Assembly (NCBI GenBank): GCA_022842305.1
Contig: JALHPY010000002.1
Coordinates: forward strand, 1 to 64,000
Direction: 5' to 3'
Origin: Rubrivivax sp.
GTDB taxonomy: Bacteria > Pseudomonadota > Gammaproteobacteria > Burkholderiales > Burkholderiaceae_C
DNA: 64,000 bases
Of the stretch, positions 13,537 to 22,126 are shown piece after piece (the stretch's first letter is position 1; every line of letters begins with the position of its first letter). The position numbers and the translations under genes are program-made. The notes beneath the pieces are model-generated. The model ran no database searches. It was given only the letters and a program-made list of their open reading frames with translations, and was not told the DNA's origin.

Positions 13537-13623
13537 CGAAGGTCTCCGGTTTTCTAATCGTTTAAACAGTTTAAACAATTTGCCCATGCTCCATCGGGCA
13601 CCGGATGCCGCCAGGCGCGACGC

Positions 13624-13663
13624 CGGTCACGGAAGTGACACAGGCGGTTCACGGGCCGGTCAC
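13624..13663 (+). promoter_or_regulatory. putative Pho-box array upstream of phoX
   Basis: CGGTCAC(13624) GTGACAC(13635) GGTTCAC(13646) CGGTCAC(13657) in exact 11-bp phase; CAGACT -10-like hexamer at 13674-13679. Confidence 0.55.
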
Positions 13664-13710
13664 GTGCGCTGACCAGACTGCGCCACGCATCAACCCAGGA
13701 GCGCTAGCGC

Positions 13711-15933
13711 ATGAACAAACCCGTCGATCTGCCCGCCCGTGACTTCAACGACGAGGATTCCAACACCTCGTCCAACCCGAGTTTCGACTCTGTTCTGGCG
13801 GCGCGCCTGAGCCGCCGCAGCCTGCTGCGCGGCAGTGTCGGCACCGCCGCCACCGTCCTGCTGGGCGGTCTGAGCCTGGCGGCCTGCGGCGGTGACGACG
13901 ACGACCCGGCCCCGGTGGCGGCCACCGAGACCCTGCTGGGCTTCAGCGCCGTGGCCAAGTCGCTGGACGACAAGCTGACCGTGCCCACCGGCTACACCGC
14001 CAGCGTGCTGCTGGCCGTGGGCGACCCGCTGGCCGCGGGCGTGACGGCCTACAAGAACGACGGCACCGACACCGGCTTCCACCAGCGTTCGGGCGACAAC
14101 CACGACGGCATGGAGTACTTCGGCCTGTCGGCCACCGGCACGCCCGACCCCAACGGCAACGATCGTGCGCTGCTGGGCATCAACCACGAGTACGTCAACC
14201 TGCCCTTCCTGCACGCCAACGGCACCACGCCCAACCCACGCCCTGCTGGCCAGGTGGACATCGAGGTCGATTGCCACGGTGTGGCCATCGTCGAGATCGC
14301 CAAGAGCGCGGGCAAGTTCGCCGTGGTGCAGGCCTCGGGCTTCAACCGCCGCATCACCGCGGCCACCGAGATCGAGTTGTCGGGCCCGGTGCGCGGCCAT
14401 GCGCTGGCGGTGACCCGCTTCTCGACCACCGGCACGCGCACGCGCGGCACGGTCAACAACTGCGGCACCGGCAAGACGCCCTGGGGCACGCTGCTCACGG
14501 GCGAGGAGAACTGGGTCGGCTACTACTTCCGCGCCGCCGGCGACCCGGCACTGCGTGGCGCCAAGGGCAACACCGCGCTCGTGCGCTACGGCAGCAACGC
14601 CACTGCCACCACCGCGTCGGCCAGCCGCTACGGCTGGGAGACCGCCGGCGTGGCCGACCTGTACGCGCGCTGGAACACCAGCGTCACGGGCACCTCCACC
14701 GACGGCAGCGACGACTACCGCCACGAGGTCAACCTGCAGGGCTACATGACCGAGATCGACCCTTACCTGGCGACGTCGGTAGTCAAGAAGCGCACGGCCC
14801 TGGGCCGCATGGCGCACGAGAGCGCGGCCTTCTCCAAGGCCGTGGTGGGCAAGCCGCTGGCCGTCTACATGGGCGACGACGCGCGCAACGAGTACATCTA
14901 CAAGTTCGTCTCGGCGCAGAACTGGGTGGCCGCCGACGCCAACCCGGCCGACCGCGTGGCCACCGGCGACAAGTACCTGGATGCGGGCACGCTGTACGTG
15001 GCCAAGTTCAATGCCGACGGCAGCGGCGAATGGATCGCGCTGAACATGGCCAACACCACGGTGGCCGGCTATGCCAACTACGCCTTCGCCGACGCGGGCG
15101 ACGTGGCCATGCATTCGCGCATCGCCGGTGACGCGGTGGGCGCCACCAAGATGGACCGCCCCGAGTGGTGCGGCGTGCACCCGACCACGGGCGAGATCTA
15201 CTTCACCCTCACCAACAACAGCAACCGCCGCCTGGGCGCGGTGACCGGCGCGCAACTCAATCCCGACCCGGCCAACCCGCGCGTCTACACCGACACCCGC
15301 GGCGCGGCCACGGCGCAGAACGGCAACCCCAACGGCCACATCATCCGCATCAAAGAGGCCGCCGGCGAGCCGGCAGCGACCGCCTTCACCTGGGACATCT
15401 ACCTGTTCGGTGCCGAGACCGGCGCGCCCGGCAACATCATCAACCTGTCCAGCCTGAGTGCAGACCAGGACTTCTCCAGCCCCGACGGCCTGGTGTTCTC
15501 CCCCAGCACCGGCCTGTGCTGGGTGCAGACCGACGACGGCGCCTACACCGACATCACCAACTGCATGATGCTGGCCGCGGTGCCGGGGACCGTGGGCGAC
15601 GGCGGCCCGCTGACGCTGAACTACGGTGCGGGCGGCACCGTGACCACGCGCATGGGCAAGAAGCCGACGGCGACCACGCTCAAGCGCTTCCTGGTGGGCC
15701 CGGCGCGCCAGGAGATCACCGGGCTGTGCGAGACGCCCGACGGCAAGGTGCTGTTCCTCAATGTCCAGCACCCGGGCGAGGAAGACAGCGACTTCGCCAG
15801 CGTCGCCGACCCCAGTGCCTTCCGCAGCCACTGGCCGGCCAATGCCGGCTACGGTGCCGGCGGCGCCCTGGCTCGGCCGCGCTCGGCCACGGTGATGGTG
15901 GTCAAGGACAACGGCGGCCGCGTGGGCAGCTGA
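13711..15933 (+). CDS. phoX: PhoX-family phosphatase (DUF839), Tat-exported
   Basis: LSRRSLLRGSVGTAATVLLGGLSLAACGG twin-arginine signal; TLLGFSAVAKSLDDKLTVPTGYTASVLLAVGDPL...LLGINHEYVN...GFNRRIT; PhoX family. Confidence 0.9.
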   Translation: MNKPVDLPARDFNDEDSNTSSNPSFDSVLAARLSRRSLLRGSVGTAATVLLGGLSLAACGGDDDDPAPVAATETLLGFSAVAKSLDDKLTVPTGYTASVLLAVGDPLAAGVTAYKNDGTDTGFHQRSGDNHDGMEYFGLSATGTPDPNGNDRALLGINHEYVNLPFLHANGTTPNPRPAGQVDIEVDCHGVAIVEIAKSAGKFAVVQASGFNRRITAATEIELSGPVRGHALAVTRFSTTGTRTRGTVNNCGTGKTPWGTLLTGEENWVGYYFRAAGDPALRGAKGNTALVRYGSNATATTASASRYGWETAGVADLYARWNTSVTGTSTDGSDDYRHEVNLQGYMTEIDPYLATSVVKKRTALGRMAHESAAFSKAVVGKPLAVYMGDDARNEYIYKFVSAQNWVAADANPADRVATGDKYLDAGTLYVAKFNADGSGEWIALNMANTTVAGYANYAFADAGDVAMHSRIAGDAVGATKMDRPEWCGVHPTTGEIYFTLTNNSNRRLGAVTGAQLNPDPANPRVYTDTRGAATAQNGNPNGHIIRIKEAAGEPAATAFTWDIYLFGAETGAPGNIINLSSLSADQDFSSPDGLVFSPSTGLCWVQTDDGAYTDITNCMMLAAVPGTVGDGGPLTLNYGAGGTVTTRMGKKPTATTLKRFLVGPARQEITGLCETPDGKVLFLNVQHPGEEDSDFASVADPSAFRSHWPANAGYGAGGALARPRSATVMVVKDNGGRVGS

Positions 15934-16017
15934 TCGCGGCGCTGACTTGACCGGGGGCCGTCGGCGCGTGGCGCTGGCGGCCCCCGTTTCATTGGCGGGG
16001 CGCCGCCCCGCCAACGC

Positions 16018-17688
16018 TCAGCGCCTGACCACCGTACTGGTGCTGGCGCTGTTGTTGGCAGCGACGGGGTCGGCCGTGGCCGAGGCCACGCTGGCCCGCG
16101 ACGTGAGCGTGCCGCGGGTTTGCGGCCGCAGGGTCACGGTGACCGTGGCCCGGCCGCCACTGTTCAGGCTGCCCAGTGCGCAGCGCAGCGTGGTCGTGCC
16201 CGTGCAGCTGCCTTGCGACGACACGGCGCTCAGGAAACTGACCCCCGTGGGCAGCGCAGCGTTCAAGACGACCAGCCCAGCCGCCGACGGACCGGCGTTG
16301 GCCACCGTGGCGGTAAGCGTCATGCGGGAACCCACGCGCACCGGGTCGGGCGCGTCGACCAGCGTCAGCCGCAGATCGGCCGCAGTGACGACCGGCGGCG
16401 GCGGCGGCGGCGGGGGAGGCGGAGGCGGAGGCGGAGGCGGCGGAGGAGGAGGTGGTTGTAGTGGTGGCGGCGGCGGCGGCAGGGTAGTCCCCGCCTGCTG
16501 GTTGATGCGCGCCGTGCTGCCGCCGGTCACGTACACCTGCTGCTGGCTGCCAAAGGCAATGCCCTGCGCATAGCCGTAAGGCACGAGCGTGGTCCAGGCC
16601 GAAGCGCCGTTGCTGAAGACCTTGGTCACGCCCATCTGCGACATGTTGCCGGCGGCCAGGTAGGCGCTGCCGCTGGCGTCGATCTTCATCTGGGAATGTC
16701 CCAACAGCGCCTCGGTGGCGCCGTCGGCGTCGAGGTTGGTCCACAGCAACTGGCCGTCGGAACTGAACTTCATGAAGGCGGCGCCCGAGATGCCGGCGTT
16801 GGGATAGCCGCTGACGATCGGTGCGCCGTCCGGCCCGACTTCCACGCGCAGGCCGGCCATGGGGTGACTGCGCTGCCACTGCAGGTTGCCGTCGGGCCCC
16901 AGCTTGCGCAGCAGGCTGCCGGTGCGCGCCGCGTAGTTGCTGTCTATCAGGTAGCTGTTGCCGCTGCTGTCGCCGGCGACGTCACCGGCGGTCAGGCTGG
17001 CGATGCCGGGCAGCGTCCAGATCGTCTGACCCTGGCGGTCGATCTTGGCGTAGCCGTTGTAGGTGCCGTAGAGCACCCGTGCGCTGATGACCAGCGCGCC
17101 GTCGGGCGTGAACTTCACGTTCAGCGGCCAGCCCAGGCCGATGGGGTCGAACCAGACCCAGGCGATGCTGCCGTCGGGGGCGAACTTGCGCACCGTGGTG
17201 CGCTGGCCCGAGGTGGTGGAGCCCACGCCCAGCACATAGGTGTTGCCGCCTTCGTCGACCAGCAGCTTGCGCGTGGACGAGCCGTCGAAGTCCAGGTCAT
17301 AGACACGCCGCCACAGCATCCTGCCGTCGGGCGCGAACTTCATCAGGATGCTGTTGACGTTGACCGGCGACGAATAGCCCGAGCGCAGCGTGCCGCTGAC
17401 CAGCACATTGCCGGCGGCGTCGGTGCCCACCCAGGTGGCGACCTCGTGCCTGTTGGTGTCGGTGTTGTCGTAGCGCACCTCCCACAGCAGTTGGCCCTGG
17501 GCGTTGCGCTTGGCGACATAGATGTCACCGGCCATGTTGTAGTCCCAGCGCGCGGTGAAGACGTTGTCGGCCGCGTCGGTGGCCACGGCTACGCCGCCGG
17601 GATCGTTGCTCCAGGTCACGGTCTGAGCCGTTGCCACACCCGCCAGGCCCGCCAAACAAAGGGCTGCCATCAGGACTGTGCGTTTCAT
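16018..17688 (-). CDS. secreted beta-propeller-like protein with polyproline linker and C-terminal DUF11-like domain
   Basis: MKRTVLMAALCLAGLAGVATA signal; repeated GKFAPDGxxxW/DAAGNVLVSG blades; long poly-Pro tract; ADLRLTLVDAPDPVRVGSRMTLTATVANAGPSAAG...VASATADPVAANNSAS. Confidence 0.8.
   Translation of the reverse strand: MKRTVLMAALCLAGLAGVATAQTVTWSNDPGGVAVATDAADNVFTARWDYNMAGDIYVAKRNAQGQLLWEVRYDNTDTNRHEVATWVGTDAAGNVLVSGTLRSGYSSPVNVNSILMKFAPDGRMLWRRVYDLDFDGSSTRKLLVDEGGNTYVLGVGSTTSGQRTTVRKFAPDGSIAWVWFDPIGLGWPLNVKFTPDGALVISARVLYGTYNGYAKIDRQGQTIWTLPGIASLTAGDVAGDSSGNSYLIDSNYAARTGSLLRKLGPDGNLQWQRSHPMAGLRVEVGPDGAPIVSGYPNAGISGAAFMKFSSDGQLLWTNLDADGATEALLGHSQMKIDASGSAYLAAGNMSQMGVTKVFSNGASAWTTLVPYGYAQGIAFGSQQQVYVTGGSTARINQQAGTTLPPPPPPLQPPPPPPPPPPPPPPPPPPPPPVVTAADLRLTLVDAPDPVRVGSRMTLTATVANAGPSAAGLVVLNAALPTGVSFLSAVSSQGSCTGTTTLRCALGSLNSGGRATVTVTLRPQTRGTLTSRASVASATADPVAANNSASTSTVVRR
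16393..16483. repeat. GGC/GGA trinucleotide tract encoding the polyproline linker on the minus strand
   Basis: gcggcggcggcggcgggggaggcggaggcggaggcggaggcggcggaggagg...ggcggcggcggcggc. Confidence 0.85.
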
Positions 17689-18142
17689 GATCTTTCTCCT
17701 GTAGTTCAAGGACAGGGCCTGCGGGCCGGCTGCTGCCGGGCGCGAGTGCCACTGCCCCTGTTTGTACGGGGCGCTTCGGGGCGCGTCTGTACGGTATCCG
17801 GGGCCGAAACTGCACGGCAGACCGCATAAAGCCTGCAATGCAAAAATGGTTTTACGCTCCTGGCGCTGAAAGGTCGTGAGAAAGGGCAACCAGCGCCCCC
17901 TCGAATGCGGGGGGTAAGGGCTGGTGCGAGATCTCGATGTATCCGGGTGAAGTCCGGGCTGTTGCAGGCCATTTGGGGCATTTCCCCCGGTCCGTCACAA
18001 GGGTTTACACCGGACCTGCGGGTGCGCACCAACGCGGTGCAGAGTGGGTCTTGATGGGACTGGAACTGGCCTCGCGGGCGAAATGTGCATTCGTAACAGA
18101 TCGTCGGGCGAGGTACTTGGGCCTGTCACAGTCGCTCTGTGG

Positions 18143-18166
18143 GTCGTGTCAGATTGATGACACGAC
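18143..18166. promoter_or_regulatory. perfect 9-bp-arm inverted repeat upstream of the glycan operon
   Basis: GTCGTGTCA-GATTGA-TGACACGAC, 14 nt before ATG 18181. Confidence 0.7.
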
Positions 18167-18180
18167 GACGAAGAGGGATC

Positions 18181-19518
18181 ATGAAGCGCGTACTCATCTA
18201 CTCACACGACACCTTTGGCCTGGGCAACATCCGCCGCATGCTCGAGGTGGCCCGTCACCTGGTGCAGTCGTCGCCCGAGGTATCGGTGCTGGTGGTCACC
18301 GGCAGCCCCATGCTGCACGCCTTCCGCATTCCGCCGCGCGTCGACTACGTCAAGCTGCCCTGCCTGTCGCGCAACGTCGAAGGCCGTTACGGCGCGCGCT
18401 ACCTGGACATGTCGCTGGACGCCACGGTGCGCCTGCGCGCCAACATCATCCGCAGCACCATCGCCGACTTCGCCCCCGACCTGATCCTGGTCGACAAGAA
18501 GCCCTTCGGCGTGGAAGACGAACTGGCCGGCGCCCTGAGCGAGCTGCCGGTGGGCGACGCCCGGCCCAAGCTGGTGCTGCTGCTGCGCGACATCCTCGAC
18601 AGCCCCGAGGCCACGATGCGCGTGTGGCGCAAGAACGGCTGCTTCGAAGCCATCCAGGCCTATTACGACGAAGTGCTGGTGGTGGGCTCGCCCGAGGTCT
18701 TCGACCTGCGCCGTGAATACCAGTTTCCGCCCTTCGCCGCGGCCAAGGTCAACTTCTGCGGCTACATCGCCCGCGAGCCCGGCCGCCGCAGCCGCGCCGA
18801 GGCGCGCAAGGACCTGGGAGTGGCCAGCAACCTGCCGCTGGTGGTGGTCACTGCCGGCGGTGGCGAAGACGGCCATGCGCTGCTGAGCAACTACCTGGAA
18901 GGCCTGCGCCAGCTGCCCGAGGCCCAGCGCCCGCGCAGCCACATCGTCTGCGGCCCCGAGATGGGCGACGCCCCGCGCGCCGCGCTGCACCGTGCCGCTG
19001 CCGCGCTGCCCCAGGTCAGCCTGCAGGACTTCAGCGACGACATGATGTCGGTGATGGCTGCCGGCGACGTGGTCGTGGCCATGGGCGGCTACAACACGGT
19101 GTGCGAACTGCTCACGCTGAACAAGCGCGCGGTGATCGTGCCGCGCTGCAAGCCCGGCCTGGAGCAGACCATCCGCGCCGAACGCATGGCCAAGGCCGGC
19201 CTGCTGCGCATGGTGCACCCCGACCAGCTGTCGCCCGGCACGCTGATGGACACCGTGCAGGCCGAACTGGCCACGGCCCTGGGCCCGGCCACGCCGGCCC
19301 GGCTCAAGTCGATGGACGGCCTGGCGCACTGCACCGCCGCCATCTTCGAACAGATCGGTCTGCGCATGCCCAAGCCGACCAGGGCCCCGGCCCCGGCACC
19401 CACTCGCGCCAAGCTCGTCGCCCATGCCTACAAGCATGTTCCCGCGTACCACCACGAGGTCACCCTGTCCCGGGGTCTGCAATGGAATCAACCCAGCTTC
19501 AACGCGAGCGCCCAATAG
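18181..19518 (+). CDS. glycosyltransferase, MurG/GT28-like GT-B fold
   Basis: MKRVLIYSHDTFGLGNIRRMLEVARHL...VVVTAGGGEDGHALLSNYL...VVAMGGYNTVCELLTLNKRAVIVPR...EQTIRAERM. Confidence 0.8.
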   Translation: MKRVLIYSHDTFGLGNIRRMLEVARHLVQSSPEVSVLVVTGSPMLHAFRIPPRVDYVKLPCLSRNVEGRYGARYLDMSLDATVRLRANIIRSTIADFAPDLILVDKKPFGVEDELAGALSELPVGDARPKLVLLLRDILDSPEATMRVWRKNGCFEAIQAYYDEVLVVGSPEVFDLRREYQFPPFAAAKVNFCGYIAREPGRRSRAEARKDLGVASNLPLVVVTAGGGEDGHALLSNYLEGLRQLPEAQRPRSHIVCGPEMGDAPRAALHRAAAALPQVSLQDFSDDMMSVMAAGDVVVAMGGYNTVCELLTLNKRAVIVPRCKPGLEQTIRAERMAKAGLLRMVHPDQLSPGTLMDTVQAELATALGPATPARLKSMDGLAHCTAAIFEQIGLRMPKPTRAPAPAPTRAKLVAHAYKHVPAYHHEVTLSRGLQWNQPSFNASAQ

Positions 19519-20759
19519 GCGTTCTGGTCAAGATCTACCCCAAGCTTTCGGAAACCTTCATCCTCGAAGAGATCCTGGGCCTGGAGCGACTGGGGCTGCC
19601 GCTGCGCCTGTACGCGCTGGCCCCGGCCACCGACACCATCACCCACCCGGCGGTGGCCGATGTCAAGGCGCCGCTGGTCACCCTGCCGGCGGCGGCGGGC
19701 AGCAAGCTGTGGAGCTTTGCCGCACGCCATGCGCAGCAGTTCCTGGCCGCACCGCTGCGCTACCTGGGCGCGCTGGCCTTCGCAGCCGGCCGCGGCCAGC
19801 AGGGTCTTCATGACTTCCTGCGCGCCGGCTGGCTGGCGCAGCAGCTTAAAGAAGACGGCGTGCAGCAACTGCACAGCCACTTCATCTCGTCGCCGGCCGA
19901 TGTGGCAGAGCTGGTGTCGCGCCTGTCGGCGCTGCCCTTCTCGATCTCGGCGCACGCCAAGGACATCTACCTGTCCGACCCGGCCGACCTGGCGCGCAAG
20001 ATGCACGCCGCGCGCTTTACCGTCACCTGCACCGAGGTCAACCGCCAGACGCTGGCGACCATCGCCCCCAGCGCGCCGCTGCAGCGCATGTACCACGGCG
20101 TGGACCACCAGTTGTTCCACCCCAGCCGCCGCAAGCTGGCCGGCACGGTGCCGCTGATCGTCAGCGTGGGCCGGCTGCGCGCCAAGAAGGGCCTGGACAC
20201 GCTGATCGACGCCTGCGCCCTGCTGCGCGAGCGCGGCGAACCCTTCCGCTGCGAGATCGTCGGCTACGGCGAAGAGCAGGATCGGCTGGTGGCGCAGATC
20301 CTGGCGCGCGGCCTGGGCCTGCATGTCCGCCTGGTGGGCAAGCTGGCGCGCGAGCAGGTGATCGACCGCTACGCCCACGCCGCCGTGTACGTGCAGCCCT
20401 CGCGCATTGCCGCCGACGGTGACCGCGACGGCATCCCCAACGTGCTCCTCGAGGCCATGGCCATGGGCGTGCCGGTGGTGGCCTCGCGCGTGTCGGGCAT
20501 ACCCGAGCTGGTGCAGGACGGCATCAACGGCGTGCTGGTGGAGCCCGACGACGCGGCCGCGCTGGCAGACGCCATGGCCGAGCTGATCCACCAGCCGGCG
20601 CGTTGCGCCGACCTGGGCTGCCGGGCGCGCGAGACAGTGACCGAGAACTTCGACAACGACCACAACCTGCGCCTGCTGTGCGGGCTGCTGCAGCGCCAGC
20701 CGCGCGCGCTGCCGGCCTCCGTCGCACTGACCGCCACTGCCCTGCGGAGCGTGAAATGA
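19482..20759 (+). CDS. glycosyltransferase family 4
   Basis: IGVLVKIYPKLSETFILEEILGLERLG...LIVSVGRLRAKKGLDTLIDACALLRERG...QPSRIAADGDRDGIPNVLLEAMAMGVPVVASRVSGIPELV. Confidence 0.9.
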   Translation: MESTQLQRERPIGVLVKIYPKLSETFILEEILGLERLGLPLRLYALAPATDTITHPAVADVKAPLVTLPAAAGSKLWSFAARHAQQFLAAPLRYLGALAFAAGRGQQGLHDFLRAGWLAQQLKEDGVQQLHSHFISSPADVAELVSRLSALPFSISAHAKDIYLSDPADLARKMHAARFTVTCTEVNRQTLATIAPSAPLQRMYHGVDHQLFHPSRRKLAGTVPLIVSVGRLRAKKGLDTLIDACALLRERGEPFRCEIVGYGEEQDRLVAQILARGLGLHVRLVGKLAREQVIDRYAHAAVYVQPSRIAADGDRDGIPNVLLEAMAMGVPVVASRVSGIPELVQDGINGVLVEPDDAAALADAMAELIHQPARCADLGCRARETVTENFDNDHNLRLLCGLLQRQPRALPASVALTATALRSVK

Positions 20760-22126
20760 GCACCCCGATCAACCAGGCCCTGGCCGCCGCCCTGCCCACG
20801 CACCCGTCCAGGCTGCCCAGCGGCAGCAGCGTGGCCTACGTGATGAACGGCTTTCCGCGCCTGTCGGAGACCTTCATCGCGCACGAGATCCACCAGCTCG
20901 AACAGGCCGGCATGCGCCTGCGCCTGTTCGTGGTGAAGCGCGAGAACGAGCCCCTGGTGCACCCGGTGGTCGACGCCATCCGCGCACCGCTGACCTACTT
21001 GTCCAAGGCCAGTTCGCTGTCGGGCACCACGCTCACTGGCTGGCTGCGCCGCAACCTGCCCACCTTTGCGCCCTTCCACCTGCGGCTGCTGGCGCGCCAC
21101 CCGTTGCGCTACCTGCGCACGCTGGGCTCGGCCGTGGCGCTGACGCGGCAACACTGGCCGCGCAAGGTGTTCATCAAGGAATTCCTGCAGGCCGGCGAGA
21201 TCGCCGCCACGGTGCTGGCCGATGGCACGGTGCAGCACCTGCACGGCCACTTCTGCCACGGCGTTGCCACCATCACCTGGTTTGCCAGCCAGCTGAGCGG
21301 CATACCCTTCAGCTTTACCGCGCACGCCAAGGACATCTACCAGGCCGAGCTCAACCCGGGCGACCTGCTCGAGCGCAAGCTGGGCGCGGCGCGCTTCGTC
21401 GCCACCTGCACCTGCGCCAACGCCGGCGTGCTGCGCGCGCGCCACGTGCGCCCGGATGAAGTGCACACCATCTACCACGGGCTGGATACCGACTACTTCT
21501 CGCCCGTCCAGCGCAGCACACCGCCGGTGGTGCCCATGATCCTGGCCGTGGGCCGGCTGGTCGAGAAGAAGGGCTTCGACCAGCTCATCGCCGCCTGCGC
21601 GCTGCTCAAGCGGCGTGGCGTGCACTTCAGCTGTGCCATCGTGGGCGAGAGCGGCAGCGCCGCCGACGCGCTGCGCGCGCAGATCACCGGGCTGGATCTG
21701 CAGGACACCGTGCTGCTGCGCGGCGCCGTCACGCAAGAGAAGCTGCGCGACATCTACCGCGGCGCGCACCTCTTTGCCCTGCCCTGCCAGATCATGGAAG
21801 ACGGCGACCGCGACGGTTTCCCCAACGTGCTGGCCGAGGCCATGGCCATGGGCGTGCCGGTGGTGTCCACCGCGATCTCGGGCATCCCCGAGATGATCGA
21901 CGACGGCGTGCACGGCCTGCTGGTGCAGCCGCGCGACCCCGCCGCCCTGGCCGATGCGCTGCAGCGCGTGCTGACCGACGCCGCTCTGCACCAGGCCCTG
22001 GCCCGTGCCGGCCGTGAGCGCATCTGCGAACGCTTCGACTCGCGCCGCACCACCCTGGCCCTGCGCGACCTGTTCCTGGCCCAGCTGGCGCAGCGCCAGC
22101 GCCTGCGCCAAGAGGCCACGGCATGA
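20756..22126 (+). CDS. glycosyltransferase family 4
   Basis: VAYVMNGFPRLSETFIAHEIHQLEQAG...ILAVGRLVEKKGFDQLIAACALLKRRG...GDRDGFPNVLAEAMAMGVPVVSTAISGIPEMI; ATGA overlap with the previous gene. Confidence 0.9.
   Translation: MSTPINQALAAALPTHPSRLPSGSSVAYVMNGFPRLSETFIAHEIHQLEQAGMRLRLFVVKRENEPLVHPVVDAIRAPLTYLSKASSLSGTTLTGWLRRNLPTFAPFHLRLLARHPLRYLRTLGSAVALTRQHWPRKVFIKEFLQAGEIAATVLADGTVQHLHGHFCHGVATITWFASQLSGIPFSFTAHAKDIYQAELNPGDLLERKLGAARFVATCTCANAGVLRARHVRPDEVHTIYHGLDTDYFSPVQRSTPPVVPMILAVGRLVEKKGFDQLIAACALLKRRGVHFSCAIVGESGSAADALRAQITGLDLQDTVLLRGAVTQEKLRDIYRGAHLFALPCQIMEDGDRDGFPNVLAEAMAMGVPVVSTAISGIPEMIDDGVHGLLVQPRDPAALADALQRVLTDAALHQALARAGRERICERFDSRRTTLALRDLFLAQLAQRQRLRQEATA

Noticed and set aside
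13690-16014. 774-aa minus-strand ORF opposite phoX
   Set aside because: The + strand clearly encodes PhoX with a Tat signal. The antisense translation is low-complexity H/G/A/R/V-rich, as expected for a shadow ORF in high-GC DNA.
17941-18030. Possible c-di-GMP (GEMM) riboswitch before the glycan operon
   Set aside because: G/C-rich stems are present but I could not match the conserved GEMM core; left as an unspecified structured region.
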